From positions 141,786,982-141,850,981 of the forward strand of contig CM041781.1 in the NCBI GenBank assembly GCA_023374045.1: a DNA stretch of 64,000 nt, read 5' to 3'. A program made the position numbers and the translations under genes. The DNA is from Limonium bicolor. Taxonomy: Eukaryota; Streptophyta; Magnoliopsida; Caryophyllales; Plumbaginaceae. Below are positions 21,182-32,700 of the stretch, in pieces. The notes below the pieces were generated by a model, which was given only the letters and a program-made list of their open reading frames with translations, was not told the DNA's origin and ran no database searches. Numbering within the stretch: position 1 is the stretch's first letter; every line of letters starts with the position of its first letter.

Positions 21182-22255
21182 ATGCCGCCAAGGAGGGCCC
21201 CAGGGAACGCTGCTGATGCTGTTCAGCAGTTCATGACGCAGCTCATGCTGACCATGGCTGCAGGGGGTGGACCAGCTGGAGGAGGACCAGCTGGCGGAGC
21301 AGGCCCAGCTGGGGCAGACGCTGGAGGAAGGAATGTAAGGGCGCTTCAGGAGTTCATGAAGCTGAAGCCGCCGTCGTTCGATGGGGCTGGAGACCCCCAG
21401 GAGGCCAGTCATTGGCTGTCAGAGGTGGAGGACTTGCTGCGTGTTATGGGCTCTGGGAGGAGCAGAAGGTGGACTTCGCCACCTTTCTTTTCAAGGCCGA
21501 AGCCAAGGAGTGGTGGAGGTCTGTGATGGGGAAGTTCCCACAACCTTGGACGTGGGACCAATTTACTGGGGAGTTCAACAAGCAGTTCTACCCCAACGTC
21601 TATAAGGACCAGCGCATCTTGGAGTATAATAAGCTTCGCCAGGGGCGCAATATGAGTGTGGAGGAGTATGTCAGGAAGTTTATCAGTCTGTCTAAGTTCG
21701 CACCTGAGCCGGACGAGCATAGGAAGGCCAGGAAGTTTGAGAGCGGCTTGAGGCCAGACATTCGCTCTGCTGTGACACTGCTGCGTCACAAGACCTTCAG
21801 GGACGTTGCTGATGTCGCCCTGTTTGTAGAGGCTGATCTGAGGGGCCGCCAGTCTGTCGGGAAGGACCAGAAGAGGAAGCAGAGGTCCGACGAGAGTGAT
21901 AGGAGAGATCAGCCTGCTTCTCAGAAGAAGCAGTCGACTGGAGACCGAGCTGGAGACCGCTCTAGGGACCGTTCGAGAGATAGAGGTGGTTCGTCTTCGT
22001 CAGCTCCCGCTCCGAAGTGCCAGGTCTGTGGCAAGTTTCACCGAGGCCAGGACTGCTACAGGAAGTCCGAAGCCTGCTTCAAGTGTGGGTCCTTGGAGTA
22101 TAGGATAGATGACTGCCCTCGGGCTGAGAGGAGCAGGGGTAGCTCTGGAGGTGGAGCTGGAGGATCTGCATCGGGGTCTAGAGATCGAGACCGGGCTGAG
22201 CAGAAGAAGCCCCAGGGCCAGGCCAGAGTGTACGCGATGGCTAGAGAGAGAGACC
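21182..22255 (+). pseudogene. gag: Element B gag (frameshifted)
   Basis: ATG 21182 opens MPPRRAPGN, then a Gly/Pro/Ala-rich stretch and LKPPSFDGAGDPQEASHWLSEVE, the start of the Gag capsid domain. The frame is lost near 21445-21455 and the domain continues in another frame with WEEQKVDFATFLFKAEAKEWW, FNKQFYPNVYKDQR and FISLSKFAPEP. A basic RDRSRDR region follows. The first zinc knuckle CQVCGKFHRGQDC is intact; the second (CFKCGSLEYRIDDC) has tyrosine in place of the histidine. An Arg/Gly/Ser-rich linker leads to protease. Confidence 0.9.
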
Positions 22256-23016
22256 GATCTACTGACAGAGTTGTCACAGGTATTCTCCAGCTGTCTTCTT
22301 GTTCTGTCTTCTGTTTGTTTGACTCTGGAGCCACCCACTCTTTTATTTCTGCTGAGTTAGTGGGTGAGCTCGGTTTGCCTGTTGTGCCTCTGGGTGTTGA
22401 GTTATGTGTGCATAGTCCATTGGTTAGGGACTCTTCTATGCTTTTGAATTCTGTCTGTAAAGCTAGTCCTATGTTAGTTAAGGATAGGATTCTGTGTGCT
22501 GACCTCAATCCGATGGAGATGACAAGTTTTGATGTGATTCTGGGCATGGATTAGCTTGCTGCGCACCATGCCCACATTGATTGTGCTGCTTCGAGGGTCA
22601 CTTTTGAGGAGCCGGGTCAGCCCCGCCTAGTTGTAGCAGGGAATGGACTCCCGTGCTCGCCGCCAGTCATATCAGCTATGCAGGCGTTTCGATTTCTGAG
22701 GAAGGGATGCCAGGGATATCTGTGTTATATCCCTGAGGTTCGCAAGGATGCGAAGTTGGAGGAGATTCCAGTGGTCAGAGACTTCCCAGATGTGTTCCAG
22801 GATGACGTACCTGGGCTTCCCCCTGTCAGAGAGGTGGAGTTCTCGATCGAGCTCGCACCTGAGACTCAGCCCATTTCTAAGGCCCATACCGCATGCGCCT
22901 GCTGAGCTCAAGGAGTTGAAGGTTCAGTTGCAGGAGTTGTTGGACAAGGGCTTCATTCGCCCTAGTGTGTCGCCTTGGGAGCGCCAGTGTTATTTGTTAA
23001 GAAGTAGGACGGTAGC
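22256..23016 (+). pseudogene. pol: Element B pol: protease and RT N-terminus (stops, frameshifts)
   Basis: Protease active site LFDSGATHSFIS near 22315-22350, then DVILGMD followed by TAG at 22552-22554 where tryptophan is expected. The linker with [20 protein letters not shown] is intact. The frame is lost near 22885-22900 by two small deletions and again near 22978, and TAG at 23005-23007 replaces a lysine codon before DGS. The RT N-terminus ([18 protein letters not shown]) is thus scattered over two frames. Confidence 0.88.
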
Positions 23017-23700
23017 ATGTGTTTGTGCATTGACTACAGGGAGCTCAACAAGGTTACCATTAAGAATAGGTATCCTCTCCCGCGCATAGATGATTTGTTC
23101 GACCAGTTAGCAGGAGCTAAGGTGTTTTCGAAGATCGATATGAGGTCTGGTTATCATCAGCCGAGGATTAAGACAGACGACGTGCCTAAGTCCGACTTCA
23201 GGACTCGTTATGGACATTACGAGTTCCTAGTGATGCCATTCGGTTTGACGAATGCGCCTTCTGTGTTTATGGACATGATGAACCGGGTGTTCAAGCCCTT
23301 TCTAGACCAGTTCGTCGTGGTGTTTATAGATGATATCTTGGTGTATTCCAAGAGTGCTGAGGAGCACGGGGAGCATTTGAGGACTGTTCTCCAGACTCTG
23401 AGGGAGAAGGAGCTGTATGCGAAGCTGAAGAAGTGTGAGTTCTGGTTGGATCAGGTGGTATTCTTGGGACACGTTGTCTCCAAGGATGGTATCTCCGTAG
23501 ATCCGGAGAAGATTAGAGCTATTACTGAGTGGGCCAGGCCTACTAATGTTGGAGAGATTCGTAGCTTCCTTGGACTAGTGGGCTACTATCGTAAGTTTGT
23601 GGAGGGCTTCTCCAAGCTAGTGATCCCTTTGACTCATCTACTGCAGAAGGATGTGAAGTTCGAGTGGAGTGAGGCATGTGAGCTGTTTTCAGGAGCTGCT
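23017..23700 (+). pseudogene. pol: Element B pol: reverse transcriptase palm
   Basis: Open frame with [47 protein letters not shown], the active site [13 protein letters not shown], and the thumb/connection [16 protein letters not shown]. It loses frame near 23680-23700, within the sequence that should read [17 protein letters not shown]. Confidence 0.92.
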
Positions 23701-25374
23701 GAGGAGGTTGACGTCTGCGCCGATTCTGACCCTTCCAGAGGGTAATGACGGACTAGAGGTTTTCTGTGATGCGTCCCATAAGGGACTTGGGTGTGTTCTG
23801 ATGCAGCATGGGAAGGTAGTAGCATATGGCTCTCGTCAGTTGAAGCCATATGAGAAGAACTATCCGACCCACGACCTGGAGCTGGCTGTTGTGGTCTTTG
23901 CGTTAAAGATTTGGAGGCACTACCTGTATGGAGCGGCGTGCAAGGTGTATACAGACCACGAGAGACTCAAGTATCTGTTCACTCAGAAGGAGTTGAACTT
24001 GAGGCAGAGGAGGTGGCTAGAGTTGCTACACGATTATGATTTGGAGATCCTCTACCATCCGGGTAGGGCGAATGTGGTTGCTGATGCGCTCAGTAGGAGG
24101 GGTCCGTCTGGAGCCGTTTGTGCTTTGTCTGGGGTGCAGAGGTCTGCTCTCGAGTTGCAGCGTATGGGTGTCTGGGTCGTCCGTCCAGAGAGGTCTGGGA
24201 TGTTAGCAGCGTTGCAGATTCAGCCTACCTTGATTGACCGGATCAAGGCCAGTCAGGAGCTCGATGTCGGTTTGTGTAAGATTGGAGAGAGTATCTCTTC
24301 CGGTCAAGAGTCTGAGTTCAGAGTTTCAGAGGATGGCTGCTTGAGGTTCAGAGACCGTGTTTGTGTGCCGGCAGATGACGCTTTGAGACGTGAGATCATG
24401 CAGGAGGCTCATGGAGCCCCGTACTCGGTACACCCAGGTGGTGTGAAGATGTACCGGGACCTTCGAGAGACGTTCTGGTTGAGTAACATGAAAAGGGATA
24501 TTTCAGACTTTGTATCCAGATGTCGGACCTGTCAGCAGGTCAAAGCCAAGCATCAGAGACCAGCTGGTTTGCTTCAGCCTCTTCCCATTCCGGAGTGGAA
24601 GTGGGAGAGCGTCGGTATGGACTTTGTCATGGGACTGCGTAAGACTCCGAGGGGTTTCGATGCAGTTTGGGTGATAGTGGATAGACTCACGAAGAGTGCT
24701 CATTTCTTGCCTGTCAGGAAGACTTTCAGTTTGCATCGCCTGACGCAGTTGTACATGGATGAGATAGTGCGTCTGCATGGAGTTCCTGCTTCTATCGTGT
24801 CTGACAGAGACCCGCGCTTCGTATCCAGATTCTGGTAGAGTTTGCATCAGGCTTTGGGGACGAAGTTGTCATTCAGCTCAGCATACCATCCTTAGTGAGA
24901 TGGTCAGACAGAGAGGACGAATCAGGTCCTTGAGGACATGCTTAGAGCATGTGTGTTGGACTTCGGTGGCAGCTGGGATCAGCACGTTGCCTTGATAGAG
25001 TTTGCATACAATAATAGCTTCCAGACCAGTATCGGGATGGCTCCGTTTGAGGCCTTGTATGGCAGGAGATGCAGGTCACCCATCCGTTGGGATGATCTGA
25101 AGGAGAGAGCCGTGATTGGTCCAGACTTGGTTCAGGATGCTGTGGGCAAGATTCGGTCAATCAGAGAGCGCTTGCTTGTGGCTCAGAGTCGTCAGAAGAG
25201 CTACGCCGATCGGAGGAGACGACCTCTAGAGTTTGAGGTGGGCAACCATGTGTATCTGAAGGTGTCTCTGGTTCGAGGAGTCATTCGGTTTGGAAGGAGA
25301 GGCAAGCTTAGCCCTCGCTTTGTGGGTCCATTTGAGATCCTGGAGAGGATCGGACCGGTTGCCTACCGTTTGCT
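23700..25374 (+). pseudogene. pol: Element B pol: RNase H and integrase (three stops)
   Basis: RNase [17 protein letters not shown] and [20 protein letters not shown]. Integrase zinc domain: [10 protein letters not shown] and [11 protein letters not shown]. Core: [10 protein letters not shown] (D), IVSDRDPRF (D) and, past the stops, DGQTERTNQVLED (E). TAG at 24836-24838 cuts the frame after FVSRFW, and a TAG TGA pair follows near 24893-24898 in AYHP-DGQTER. The C-terminal part reads IGMAPFEALYGRRCRSPI and PRFVGPFEILERIGPVAYRL before the frame is lost near 25370. Confidence 0.92.
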
Positions 25375-25659
25375 TTGCCACCGTCGTTGGCTGGTGTTCA
25401 CAGTGTATTCCACGTGTCTATGCTGAGGAAGTATATTCCGGACCAGTCGCATGTGATTGACTTCAGTCCGCTTCAGTTGAGGGAGGACTTCACGTTCGAG
25501 GCAGTTCCTTTGAGGATTTTAGCCCGGGATGTTCGCAAGCTCAGGAGTAAGACCATGCCCTTGGTGAAGGTGCAGTGGTCGGGTCAGTCCGAGGAAGAGG
25601 CGACCTGGGAGGTTGAAAGCGAAGTGCGTTCTAAGTTCCCCGCCCTTTACGAGCAGTAG
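25375..25659 (+). pseudogene. pol: Element B pol: integrase C-terminal tail
   Basis: Continues in a new frame with VHSVFHVSMLRKYIPD and the Tekay-type chromodomain-like end RKLRSKTMPLVKVQW, then EEATWEVESEVRSKFPALY and a natural stop. Confidence 0.9.
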
Positions 25660-25668
25660 TTACGTTTT

Positions 25669-25704
25669 AATTTCGAGGACGAAATTCTTTTAAGGGGGAG
25701 GTGA
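25669..25704 (+). other. Pre-PPT hairpin and polypurine tract of element B
   Basis: AATTTCG and CGAAATT (25669-25686) pair around loop AGGA. The purine-rich tract AAGGGGGAGGTGA follows and abuts the 3' LTR at 25705. Confidence 0.88.
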
Positions 25705-27911
25705 TGTTATAACCCAAAGTTCGTTACATTCTTTTTATTTCGTTCCACGTTATCCTAAGTTAACTTACTTTACTTAGGACAAGGAAGTCCTTCTTAAATA
25801 AGTTGGGGACGAGGAGGTCATTTGTTTTTCCATCAGTATAATCCCTGGTGAGGATAATACCCCTTAATTTATTTATTTCCCCATAAATTATCCTCTCTTC
25901 TAATCACGTTCTCATGACGTTCATTCTTTCCCCTCACTCTGTCAGTTTTGAAATACCGTCGATACGCTCCTCTCTTCTCTGTTCTCTCTCTTCCAAAAGT
26001 ACGCTTAATCAAGTGCCCAAGTCCTGCTGTGGTGTTCTTGCAACTCGAGTTCTGCTGTGGATCCTTCTCTCTGTTGCACTCCGGTTCAGATTAAGGTAAG
26101 GGCGTCAGTTTGTTCTTGTGCAATTCTGCAACTGGGAAGTCTGCTCTCATTCTGATTTAGGTTTCTACAATCTGATTGTGATTCAGCGTTGGCTCCTGTG
26201 CCGTTCTATTTCTTCTGCGGTTGGTCCCTCTACGATTCCGTTGGCAGAATCAGGTAAGGGTTGTATTTCAGTTTCGGATTGCAGTTTCAGTTCAGGGTTA
26301 GGGTTGCGTTTCTGAATTGGTTTTCTGTGTTTGTGGTTGTTCAGTGTTCGGGTCTGCATTGTTGGTCTGCTTTGGTCTGGACTCTGCTACTCATTTTGGG
26401 TTTTGTCTCTGCTGTAATTGAGGTAGGTGGCTGATGGATTCGATTACTGTGTTCGGCCTTGGGGCGTTTCAAATTCTAGTTTCAATGTGTGAATTGTCTC
26501 TACGTTGTGTTTGTGAATCAGTCCGTTTGCGTTGTTTTGTTAACTACAAACCCCCAAGGTTGTTTTCTGCAAACTTGAAATGTTTTGACATTGTTTTGGT
26601 GCCTCTGTTTGTGTGAAAATCACCTCTGTTCTTTGACTCTTACGGCGCGTCCGAACTTCCGTCCGACCTTGGAAGTTCGGACATGCCCTTCTGCGTTTTG
26701 AAGTTCTGAACTTTTTGACGTTCGAACTTCCGTCCGAGCTTCGACGTTCGGACGGGGTGCGAGGACGAGTCCGACTTACAAGTCTCGAATGGTGTCCGAA
26801 CTTGTAAGTCCGGACAGAAGTTCAGACACACTGTTCTCATTCTTCTGATTTTGCTTCGACTTGTGTCCGAACATTGATGTCCGGAAACAAGCTCGGACTC
26901 TACACGTATTTGATTTCCGAAAAGAGTCCGAACATTAGTCCGAGCTTTGATGTTCGGACACCTCTGTTTCTGTTCCTGTTTTAAGGTTCGAATTGTGTCC
27001 GAACATTGATGTCCGGACACAAGTTCGGACGGGCTCCTGTTTTGACCATAACTTGCTTGTTTGAGCTCCGTTTTGACTTCCGTTTGCGGGATGGGATTCC
27101 CCTTCTGATTTCCAAGCTACTTATGTGCTTTCTGGTGCCTTGGTGCACATATGCTTAATTGTTTTAAGGTTCTGTTTTGGGACCAAGTTATCTCTGTGTC
27201 TGAACCTTTGGATGGCTGGTCTCGCTGTCTCGTAGCGCGCTATGTAGGATCCTTCTGTTCACGGGTGATGTTCCCCGTTCTGTTCACAGGTGTTTCATCT
27301 GTTCTGTTTACGAGTGAGGTTTCCTCGTTCTGTTCACGAGCTGGTTGCTCGTTCTGTCTGTATGCCGTGATCAACTAGTGTCCCGCTCTGTTTTCTGATT
27401 TTGTCTGCTTCTGACTCTGTTTGGTCCTTTATTGTGTGGACTTCTGCTTCTATTTTCTGGCATGACTATGGACTCCTTGCGACTCCTTCTGTTTTGTTAA
27501 TATTCTTAAAATGTTTTGAGCATGCTGGTTGATGAAGTTGGTCATCTACTGGGCATAGTTGTTTGCTCATTCCCCTACTCTATCTAACATTGCAGATTGA
27601 TCAGCGAAGGTCACTTTGCTCAGCTCTGGAGTTTAGTTGTTTCGTTATTTGAATTCTTTGAGATATCTGTATTTGACTTTGAGCCTTTGGGCCTCTTCAG
27701 TTAGCTTCTGCTTTCGATATTCATTTTGGTGGGTTCTGTAATAACTTTTGGGATGTTGCGACATCATTTTGATTATACTTTATTCAAGTATTCGTTTTGG
27801 GCCTTATCTGATTATATGTTTAAGTTCATTTATTAGAGCCTTGCGTTATTATGTAATAATACGCGGCGTGTAATACCCCTAACTCCTAGGCCAGTGTTTG
27901 GGGGTGTTACA
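25705..27911 (+). repeat. 3' LTR of element B (2207 bp)
   Basis: Same length as the 5' copy and roughly 97% identical by eye. The GTCCGAAC array recurs at 26646-27030. It ends GGGGGTGTTACA before the TSD AAAAT (27912-27916). Confidence 0.93.
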
Positions 27912-27916
27912 AAAAT

Positions 27917-29679
27917 GGCTAGGAGAGGACAGGTAACATCTATGCACATCACTTTCACCATTAAAGCTTATTTTCTTTCTTAAGTCATTCTATTTGGTTA
28001 CCTACGAATCCTATCTTCTATTTTCTTAAAAATTTTACAGTAAACTAGGGATGAATAGTTAGTGAATATCGTAGAAAATCAAGTCGAAATATGGTTGGGA
28101 AGTAGGAAAACTCTAAGGAACTTTGAAAATGGAGAAAAATGAGCTTTAAGCTTTAGGAATTGTTTAGATGTATTTCCGACATGGGTTTGAGCTGAAATTT
28201 TTAGGGTAGTCTTGAATAGTAAATATATGGTTATGGTTGAAACATCAAGTCAAATGGAGTTATTTAAGTCGGTTATACATGGCAAGGAAGCTAAAAATGA
28301 GAAAATGTGCTTTATGCCTTTCTAAATGGTTAAATGGGTTTCCGAATTGATCTTGAGCTGAATTGTTGTGGAGATATCTGTGTTGTGGCGCTAGGAGCAT
28401 GGTTAAAATTTTAGGCCGAGACTCATTTGGGAAGTTATTTAAGTTGGCAAATAGTGATTTTGGTCGAAAATGAATTTTCAAGCTTTCTAAGGTGGTTTCT
28501 TGGAATTTGTTTGATTTTCTGATTTATTGAAGCTTGAATGGTATTTATGATGTTATTAAGGTGATTTTACAAGTGGGTGATCTTGATGTGTGAATTACTA
28601 CTTGTGTTGCTTGTGCTTAAGCTAGTTTATGATATCTTACTCATGGTTTGTAAATGTGTTTAAGGATAACCTCTTGTGGTGGTGGTGGAAAGTATTGTGT
28701 GATGTTGGTATCATGGTTATCCTAAGGCTATGCCTCTTGTGAGAGCCTTTAAGGCCAAGCCGATGTTCCGACAACAATATAAGCTCCTACTAATGAATTG
28801 GAGCTGCCACTATGATCTACTCCTATTGGGCAGAAGTTTTCAATAGGGGTGTGCACACTTAAGGACATAGGGTGGGTGGTGGTGGTGGACTTCATTTGGA
28901 AATATCTTGTATATGATATTAATTATCTCTTGATAATTCTTGGTACAGGTAAATGGTGTGTGATCCTTCCCGATTTGTTATAATTGTTAATATTTACTGG
29001 AAACAAAGGTTTTTAAAGAGAAAATAAGTTTTTACGGGGTGTGGTAGTGTTACTTAGTTTTTACTGAATTTATTTGTTTGTATTTTCCTGTGTATATGAA
29101 TTCTGTGAATTCAGGGTAACTTGGATGGTCACTTTCTATATTTTCATGTTTGTCACCTATCGTAGAAGTATTCAGCCTGGGGTCACCGAGATAGTGTATG
29201 AGGAGTGGAACAAGAAGATACAAGGTTTTAGGCACCCGGAGAGTGGCAGCACTCAGTCTATCACTCATGATGTTTCCACTGTGTACGAGTAAATGGAAAT
29301 AGTCCCGTGTTAGATACTAGTTGTGTAATTGCCTTTTGATACCCTTTACTTTTGGTGTAAAATAGGAGTAGGAGCTAACTTAGTGGTTGGCTGGAAAGGG
29401 GTCTTTTGGAACTAAGGTGTAAAGTGACGGTTTGGTTGTGTCACTCTTTTGCTAGTAGAATAGCGTTGTAAGATAGCTAACGTAGGGGTGGTGGTGGTAA
29501 GTAGCCTTACACTTACTAGTCTTTAGTAAGTGTGGCGGTAACCCCCGGGGATAGTATTAGGGGACCTTATGTAAAAAAGGACTAACGCATGTATAATACA
29601 AGCTAATGATGTTATTTCAATTATAGCATGTCTTAAAAAAATGGTTAAGTATAAGGTGGTGGTAAACCGGGGCGTTACA
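27917..29679 (+). repeat. 3' LTR of element A, part after element B
   Basis: Aligns with 2371-4168 of the 5' LTR. About 30 bp present in the 5' copy near 3583-3613 are absent here near 29135. It ends GGGGCGTTACA, followed by TSD AAAAT at 29680-29684. Confidence 0.92.
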
Positions 29680-29684
29680 AAAAT

Positions 29685-29722
29685 CGGCCAAACCAGAGAA
29701 AGAAGAAAAAGGAGAAGTCTGG
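29685..29722 (-). mobile_element. Element H: 38-bp continuation between elements A and E
   Basis: Sequence between the right TSD of A and the first base of E. It should be contiguous with 1-1394 once A is removed. The last five bases, TCTGG, are the expected left TSD of E; its partner lies outside the window. Confidence 0.5.
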
Positions 29723-32700
29723 TGAAATACCCCTAACCTTAAAAACATAATTAAATGATCTATTAATGATCTAAGATGGTTAATAAACATCTAAATACCA
29801 TTGGGGAACAAGACAAAACATGCCTTAAGATCGGTAAAGCCAAAAATGTGCTTTAAGACACCATAAAGATTGTATGACCTCCAATAGGATCAAAAGTGGA
29901 TACCTAAGTATTATAATGAAGTAATGAACATTATAAAACCATTCTCAAAGGAAACCAAGCTCTAAAACATGTTCTAACACAAAATGTGCTTTAAAATTCC
30001 TTAAAGCACGTTTTTGAGAAAATTGACTTTCTGAGTGGGTTTTGAGTGGTATTAGGCATTGTATTAGACCTTGTTATACTAATTTACTATAATGTAACAC
30101 GTTAGAAGGTCTAAATCCAATATTTCAAAAAAAAATCAGAAATATTGCACTCATTTGTGAATAGTAATCCAAATAGTGCATTTTTAAGCAAAATTGACTA
30201 AGTATAGTCAATGGTCAATGAATGACTCATCTATACCCATATGAGGTCGGAAGCATGGAGCAAGTAGGACAACACATTAAGCTTTAATACAAAATATCTA
30301 GCTAATTTGGTGAATCACCATTTACTATTCCATTTCTTACTTTTCATAGATTAAAACTCATTTTCTTTCTTTCTCTTTCCTCTTGTCCCATTCCAGCCAA
30401 TCCATTAACAATTCCAAACCATCTCAAGCTGTGTTCTTGAGTGTTCAAGGCAGATCAATCCCATTTGCACCTAAGGTAATGATTTAAGGCTTATTTTAGC
30501 TCTTTTTCTTCATCTCTTCATTACCTACACTTGGAGCTCATGATCTATCACTTTCCATGGCTTATTCTCAGTGTTTTAAACCTTGAACAATGTCCATTCT
30601 CGGCTTAAGAAAGTTTTGGGACCAAGGTTTCCAAAATTTACATTATAAGGTAAAAACATACCTTAAGCATTTCTATTCTCCATCCGGCTTTCTTCTTATG
30701 ATTTCTATGCGTTTATTCACTCATAATCTTCATATTTACATGTTTACTCAGTTGGTTAATCATTTAAAGCAAGGGTGGCCGAAAATCAAAAGAAATATCA
30801 TTCTTTAAGGCATTTTGCCAAGGTAAAACCTAATACCATAGCAGCTTGTTGTTGTCTAGCTATTCCCTACGTTTATATGGTGAATTTAACACCATGTGGT
30901 GTGTTTAATTCAGGCCGAAACCCTTTGGAGACTACCTTGCATTTTTAAGGTGATTTTTGCCTTAAATCTTACATTAATTGTTTGATTAAGCTCATGCTTG
31001 GAGTATAACCATGTCTTATTTTGGTGTATTAAACATGTGTCAGTGCTGTGGTGATTTTTCCTCCAAGCTGCCGAATGGGTATAAGGGCTTTAAGTACATA
31101 AATCAAGGTATAAACACCTTGAATTTATGATTTTATGATTTTTAAGCATATATATTATATGTGCCGAGAGTGGAGTTGTTATAATGGGTGATTTTAACCT
31201 AAGAGAGGGAAAAAATGACTAAGATAAATTAAGCTAGTCATTTAAGTGATTTAATTAACATAATGGTCAAATTATGACATTATGTGGAAAAATATATAAA
31301 ATATAGTAAGGCCGAGAGCTTATATTATATTTTGAGCTATTTATGTGTAATTTGATGTTATAAAGCAAAGTTGTAATAAGGCCATGTCATTAGGCCATTT
31401 TATTTAAGTTTAAAAGCTTAAGTAAGGGGTCAAAGCCGTAAATAATTAAACATTAGAGGGCTGTAGGTGAATATAGCCGAAAATTAGGATTTAAAATGTA
31501 TTTAAATAAAAATTATAAGATTTTATAAAGTTTTGGGGTGAAATTGCAAATATTGGAAAGTTTGGGGTAATACATGTAATTACCGAGAAAGTGGCGTCAA
31601 ACTGATGTTTGGAAGTCAAACATTGACCAAGCAAAAGACTTTGACCAGATTTGATGATTTATTAATTTAATTATCAAATTATACTAAGTTATGTATTAAA
31701 ATGTAAAAATTACATAACATATGGGTATATAGGTGATTACCGAAAGTTTTGGGTATAAAATGGTATTTTATACACCTATAGGTTATTAGGAATTTTTAGG
31801 AATTTATTTGGTTAAATTTGGAGTAAATATGGATTATATAAGTATAATATATGATATTTTATATCATTGTTACATATGGGTAACATTTGTGGTAGAAACT
31901 GTAAATATGGAAAGTATAAGGTTAGGAATGATATTTATAACCATTTGGTATAGTTTGGTAATTTTTGGAGTTATATATAAGGTTTTGTTAAGATATATGT
32001 ATAATATATAATATTAATGACATAAGGAAACTATATATTATAAATTGGGGAGATTTGGTAATTATACAAAGTTAGGTGGAAGGAATTAAATTAAAACAGA
32101 CCCTAGGGTCTGTTCGGCAATTATAACACATTATAACCATAGGTTATAATTATATTAAGGTTTAAGGATTATAATATAAGGTATATATTATAAGTGTGAC
32201 AATGGAATATAATTTGGAGTTGATTTGTAAATTATGGAAGTATAGTGGAATTATAATAAAACCGAGAATGCTATGGGCTGTTTGGTGTTTTATAACAATT
32301 TATAACTATAGGTTATAATTGTTTTAATGACATAAATGTCATAATATATGTTATATAACTATATATAACATTATATAAATTATGTGGTTGATTTTGTAAA
32401 TAATAGAGTACAAGGGTGCTGTTCCGAAATAATGGGATTTTAGAATAAAAATTTATAATATGGTTTTCAATGTTATAAAGGTTATAACATTTATAATGTA
32501 AGAAATATTCATTAAAAGAGAATGAATATACTATAAAGATTTACCATATAATAAAGGTCCCATAATACATGTATATAAATAAATATATGTTATGGTGTGG
32601 AAAAATATAATATGGTTCAATAACCATATATTATCATAATTAAAATGATATAAGATAAAGAGAAAAGAATTACAAACATTAGATATGGAAAATTCTAATG

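Larger units (their letters stand above)
18862..27911 (+). mobile_element. Element B: Tekay/Del-like Ty3/gypsy retrotransposon nested in the 3' LTR of A
   Basis: LTRs of 2207 bp each (18862-21068 and 25705-27911), tRNA-Met PBS, gag-pol interior, pre-PPT hairpin, PPT, and TSD AAAAT (18857-18861 and 27912-27916). The 5' LTR of A gives the empty site near 2366. LTRs differ at about 3% by eye in the first 490 bp. The gag-pol has at least four frameshifts and several stops. It is a different family from A: LTRs are unrelated in sequence and the coding region is more GC-rich. Confidence 0.94.
1395..29679 (+). mobile_element. Element A: Tekay/Del-like Ty3/gypsy retrotransposon, disrupted by three later insertions
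   Basis: Order of parts: 5' LTR 1395-4168, tRNA-Met PBS, gag, protease, RT, RNase H, integrase, pre-PPT hairpin, polypurine tract, 3' LTR 17885-29679. The CACTA element (5127-6307) and element C (6359-13729) lie inside gag, and element B (18862-27911) lies inside the 3' LTR. Without these the element is about 10.6 kb. The integrase C-terminus is of the Tekay/Del chromovirus type. LTR copies differ clearly (about a dozen differences in the first 230 bp by eye), so A is the oldest of the elements that still have both LTRs in full view. Confidence 0.93.

Noticed and set aside
22056..22547. Minus-strand open frame of 163 codons
   Set aside because: Antisense to the nucleocapsid-protease region of element B; no independent features.
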